Assembly: GCA_014885115.2 (NCBI GenBank) | Contig: WKLE02003010.1 | Location: forward strand, 1 to 11,539 | Source: Asterionellopsis glacialis | Taxonomy: Eukaryota; Bacillariophyta; Plagiogrammaphyceae; Rhaphoneidales; Asterionellopsidaceae | Direction of reading: 5' to 3' | DNA: 11,539 bases | Part shown: positions 9,083 through 11,539 of the stretch, piece by piece | How the letters are laid out: each line of letters opens with the position of its first letter | How positions within the stretch are numbered: the first letter of the stretch is position 1 | Translations under genes and position numbers: made by a program | The notes under the pieces: generated by a model | What the model was told of the DNA's origin: nothing | What the model saw: only the letters and a program-made list of their open reading frames with translations | The model's database searches: none

Positions 9083-9616
9083 TGCGACGGTTGTATCGCA
9101 AGCCCGCCAATAGACGGTTTATTACTCATGAATCCCCATATTGTATATCTTGCTCTAGACTTTACATGATGCATCGTTTCGATTCCTTGAGAGACGTCGA
9201 AAAATTATAAAGTGACATGGTCAGTTTTCTGTACATTACATATTGTGTTGTCGAATTTAAAAATTCTCTATTATAGAAAAATATTGTTGTATCTATAATC
9301 GGATTCTCCCATCCTTTCGAGTTACAAGTTGCGCGATTTTTTAATAAACGAGAATACCATACATTATTTGTAAATAGAGTCTTTACTAACATCGAACTCT
9401 AAGGAGCTACCTTTGTACTAGCTCTGTTTGTTGGAACTTATACACTAAAGAAATCGCCAGTGTCGTACTCAAAACAAAACGAGGTGGCAAGTAGAATGGT
9501 GATTACTGCATTTCCATGGTGGGTGGGTTTGCATACCTAGATACAAAATACGGTACTCTGTACCAAAAAGTAAGAACCAAACTATCTCCCTATTTATTTA
9601 TCTCTGTCGACAGTAT
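9083..9616. other. Convergent intergenic region
   Basis: This lies between the 3' ends of the DUF4116 gene (plus) and the SOUL gene (minus). No gene is seen. An AATAAA hexamer on the plus strand (9343-9348) could serve the DUF4116 gene but is 260 bp from its stop. On the minus strand AATAAA at 9593-9598 lies just after the SOUL stop. Both are weak, since the region is AT-rich. Confidence 0.45.
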
Positions 9617-10966
9617 TTATTTACGAGGAACTACTTTAACAGAAACTTCGTTCCTTCGTTTCCACGGTGGTGTGAATGGATCATTGTATTGTGCTAGTGT
9701 CACCTTTTCTTCCGCCAAAGGCATCCATTCTGGATCTTTTTCCAAACTTTTCAACAAATATGTCTTGCGGCTTTCAGTTTCTTTTTTCGAAGCAAATCCA
9801 CCAAACATAATAACAGCGCGTTCTTCACCTTCCAATAATTGCAATTGTACACCGCTTCCTTCCAAAGGTTTAGGTGCATTCACTAAACCACCTTCATTCC
9901 AATAATCAGAAGGCAAAACAAATGCCATTGTTTTTTCCTCACCTTCACCCTGACTTAATACTGGCGTTGTCATTTTCATGGATGTTGATTCTTGATTTTT
10001 ACCAAATAAGTATCCAGCCAATGCACCAAATGCACTTGCGCCCTTGAGTTGCGGATTTGATACTTTTGCATCAGTTTCAGATGGATTTTGTCTAGGTTTA
10101 TTCATTTGCACAGAACAGATAGAGAATGGTTCATATTTACGAATTTCATACCCTTTCTTGGCATTCTTCATCAGAACTGTATAATCAGGTGTTTCAAGAC
10201 CAGATGGCATGCGGCTTTCCATATCATTTCCCTTGAGTACTGCCGCCTTGGCATCACGAATAGCACTCTTTTCCAATGCAACAATATTCACACGACGACG
10301 ACGATTGTCTTCTTTTTCCTGGCTATCTATATTTTTTTCTGTTGGTGTTGCCAACGCGCGAAGTAAAATAAGAAACGCTTGACGTCTCCTCCGTTTTTTG
10401 GCAGTTTCATTATCTTGGCTATCCGTCATTTTCTTATTACTATCTTGATCATCATCATCATCATCATCCGCAGACATGGGTGTGGACAAATCTAACACAC
10501 GACGTAATGAAGCACGTCTTGCACGTTTCGAAAACCGTGTCAATGGGCGTAGCTTTGTCCAAAAAGGCGTTTTGGCTTCATCAATTTTGGTCAAAATATC
10601 ATTCAAGAATTCTTCTAATTTGTCTCCCTGTGACATGGGTGAAGCACGTAGTTGTTGTATTTGTTCAAGTAATTCTGCTGCTGCTGTAGTATTGTATTTC
10701 AATCCATCATCCAAAAGTTTCAACGCAGAAGAACTAATTTTTTCTTCCTGCTTTGCCAAAGTCGATGATGAACTTTTCTGTTCGAGCATAGCACTTTCAT
10801 CTGCTTTAAGGTTCAAATAAGTGAATGAAAGTTTTGCATGTTGCTTTTTACCCTCTACAGAGTTGGTCAAAAATGAAGTAAAATGAGTGGCAAAACTGAA
10901 GGCAATCACTACATTGCATTGAAGACAAAATAGAAGTAAAAGTGAGCCTCTCTTTGATCTCGTCAT
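9617..10966 (-). CDS. SOUL haem-binding-domain protein, probably plastid-targeted
   Basis: The product is 449 residues; the ATG has A at -3. The N-terminus has a basic start, a hydrophobic core (8-21) and V20-I-A|F-S-F, matching the diatom plastid presequence in which Phe follows the signal cleavage site (ASAFAP-type). Residues 60-250 are charged, with a run of seven Asp (167-173) and basic clusters K190-R and N221-R-R-R-R. The SOUL domain spans about 258-447: L257-E-T-P-D-Y-T-V-L, Y273-E-I-R-K-Y, A312-G-Y-L-F-G-K-N, M330-K-M-T-T-P-V, a beta-rich block with F388-G-G-F, then A425-Q-Y and R437-R-N-E. SOUL proteins bind haem or tetrapyrroles, and plant and algal members occur in plastids. The length is greater than a bare SOUL domain (about 180-200 residues) because of the long N-terminal region. 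Haem binding is inferred from the family. No intron is needed. Confidence 0.85.
   Translation of the reverse strand: MTRSKRGSLLLLFCLQCNVVIAFSFATHFTSFLTNSVEGKKQHAKLSFTYLNLKADESAMLEQKSSSSTLAKQEEKISSSALKLLDDGLKYNTTAAAELLEQIQQLRASPMSQGDKLEEFLNDILTKIDEAKTPFWTKLRPLTRFSKRARRASLRRVLDLSTPMSADDDDDDDQDSNKKMTDSQDNETAKKRRRRQAFLILLRALATPTEKNIDSQEKEDNRRRRVNIVALEKSAIRDAKAAVLKGNDMESRMPSGLETPDYTVLMKNAKKGYEIRKYEPFSICSVQMNKPRQNPSETDAKVSNPQLKGASAFGALAGYLFGKNQESTSMKMTTPVLSQGEGEEKTMAFVLPSDYWNEGGLVNAPKPLEGSGVQLQLLEGEERAVIMFGGFASKKETESRKTYLLKSLEKDPEWMPLAEEKVTLAQYNDPFTPPWKRRNEVSVKVVPRK
10448..10468 (-). repeat. Seven ATC units coding a poly-Asp run
   Basis: Seven perfect ATC repeats on the plus strand (GAT on the coding strand) encode the seven consecutive Asp residues 167-173 of the SOUL protein. 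A single-codon microsatellite of this kind is prone to length change. Confidence 0.75.
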
Positions 10967-11539
10967 GGTTGGTAGATGGTCTTTGTATACGTAATGATAT
11001 TATCGGTTGCCACACTATCGTTATCGATGACGAATGAGGTGTTTTGGGAGATTTTTACGTGTTTTCTCAGTTTCTCAGCTGTGTATGATGCTTGTGAAAA
11101 AACGTGACAAGAAAACTGTGAAAGGTAGAAATTTTAGGCAACCCCAACTGAGTCATTTTTTCTCCAAAGAGTGTAAATTAAGGATATCACTAAACTTTTC
11201 GTATTTATTTATAATTAACAAACCGAGGCGACTGTCCTTCTCTCCTTTTCTCTCTTCGTAAAAAAGAGCTGGCTCTGTTCATTTTTTTTTATCCATAGAC
11301 TATTGATAGAGGTAAAGGACAAACACTTTAGGGCCCCGCCCATCCCAGGTGCACTACTGCCTTCTCCTTGCTATTTTCAATTATCCGCATACTACAAGAG
11401 AGTCAATTTGAAATGACAAAAAGCGTTGGAAAGCTACCTGGTATACCTGGTACATGCCATGTACCTGGGACACCTGCACAACAACCCACCTAGTACATCT
11501 AACGGACCTATGTCGGAACCGCCATGTTAAAAAATTACG
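10967..11539. other. Upstream region of the SOUL gene and window edge
   Basis: No gene is supported. The part next to 10966 should hold the SOUL promoter. It has GTATAC (10985-10990) overlapping TACGTA (10988-10993) and three TATCG words (11001-11005, 11016-11020, 11022-11026). A run of ten T sits near 11282-11291, and the 9-bp array occupies 11435-11479. A short open frame at 11034-11261 resembles nothing I know. Confidence 0.45.
11435..11479. repeat. 9-bp tandem array of TACCTGGTA
   Basis: Successive 9-mers read TACCTGGTA, TACCTGGTA, CATGCCATG, TACCTGGGA, CACCTGCAC: two perfect copies, an unrelated spacer of the same length, then two degraded copies. It includes the perfect inverted repeat GGTACATG-C-CATGTACC (11449-11465). 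The same 9-mer occurs near 4 kb. Confidence 0.6.

Noticed and set aside
9162..9392. Minus-strand open frame of 76 codons between the DUF4116 and SOUL genes
   Set aside because: Composition is like intergenic DNA, no family match, and it lies in a convergent 3' region.
1..11539. tRNA, rRNA, CRISPR array, insertion sequence or transposase/reverse-transcriptase coding
   Set aside because: None of the hallmark motifs or regular spacer patterns were seen by eye. A profile-based scan (tRNAscan, Rfam, RepeatMasker) would be needed to be certain.

Overview
The window looks like nuclear DNA from a diatom or close stramenopile relative. Genes are monocistronic with Kozak-type ATG contexts, and one has a GT-AG intron. 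Several protein types are familiar from diatom genomes: DUF4116 repeats, an orphan fragment like the helicase-associated (HA) domain, and a SOUL protein whose N-terminus resembles a diatom plastid presequence (signal peptide with Phe at +1 of the predicted cleavage site). No rRNA, tRNA, CRISPR or intact transposon was found. The assignment is inferred from protein content and gene structure; no marker gene is present.

Layout: (1) 1-1290 has no gene I can support. (2) 1291-3534, minus: a two-exon gene for a 675-residue low-complexity and coiled-coil protein with an RS-rich tail, function unknown. (3) 3535-4976: long intergenic region with a cluster of TACCTGGTA-like words. (4) 4977-5498, minus: a small two-helix membrane protein of DUF3592 type. 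(5) 5744-5932, plus: an orphan ORF resembling one helicase-associated domain, probably a relic. (6) 6348-7652, minus: a GH18 chitinase-like protein with a signal peptide and a C-terminal KEEL, predicted to reside in the ER. (7) 7653-8437: divergent promoter region with a full TGACGTCA site. (8) 8438-9082, plus: a DUF4116-repeat protein with 25-residue units. (9) 9617-10966, minus: a SOUL haem-binding-domain protein, probably plastid-targeted. (10) 10967-11539: intergenic, ending in a 9-bp tandem array of the same word seen near 4 kb.

The genes do not form an obvious pathway, and this reads as an ordinary gene-dense eukaryotic interval. The points most worth following are the ER-retained GH18 protein with a non-canonical catalytic motif, the orphan HA-like fragment, the unknown RS-tailed protein, and the shared intergenic 9-mer.
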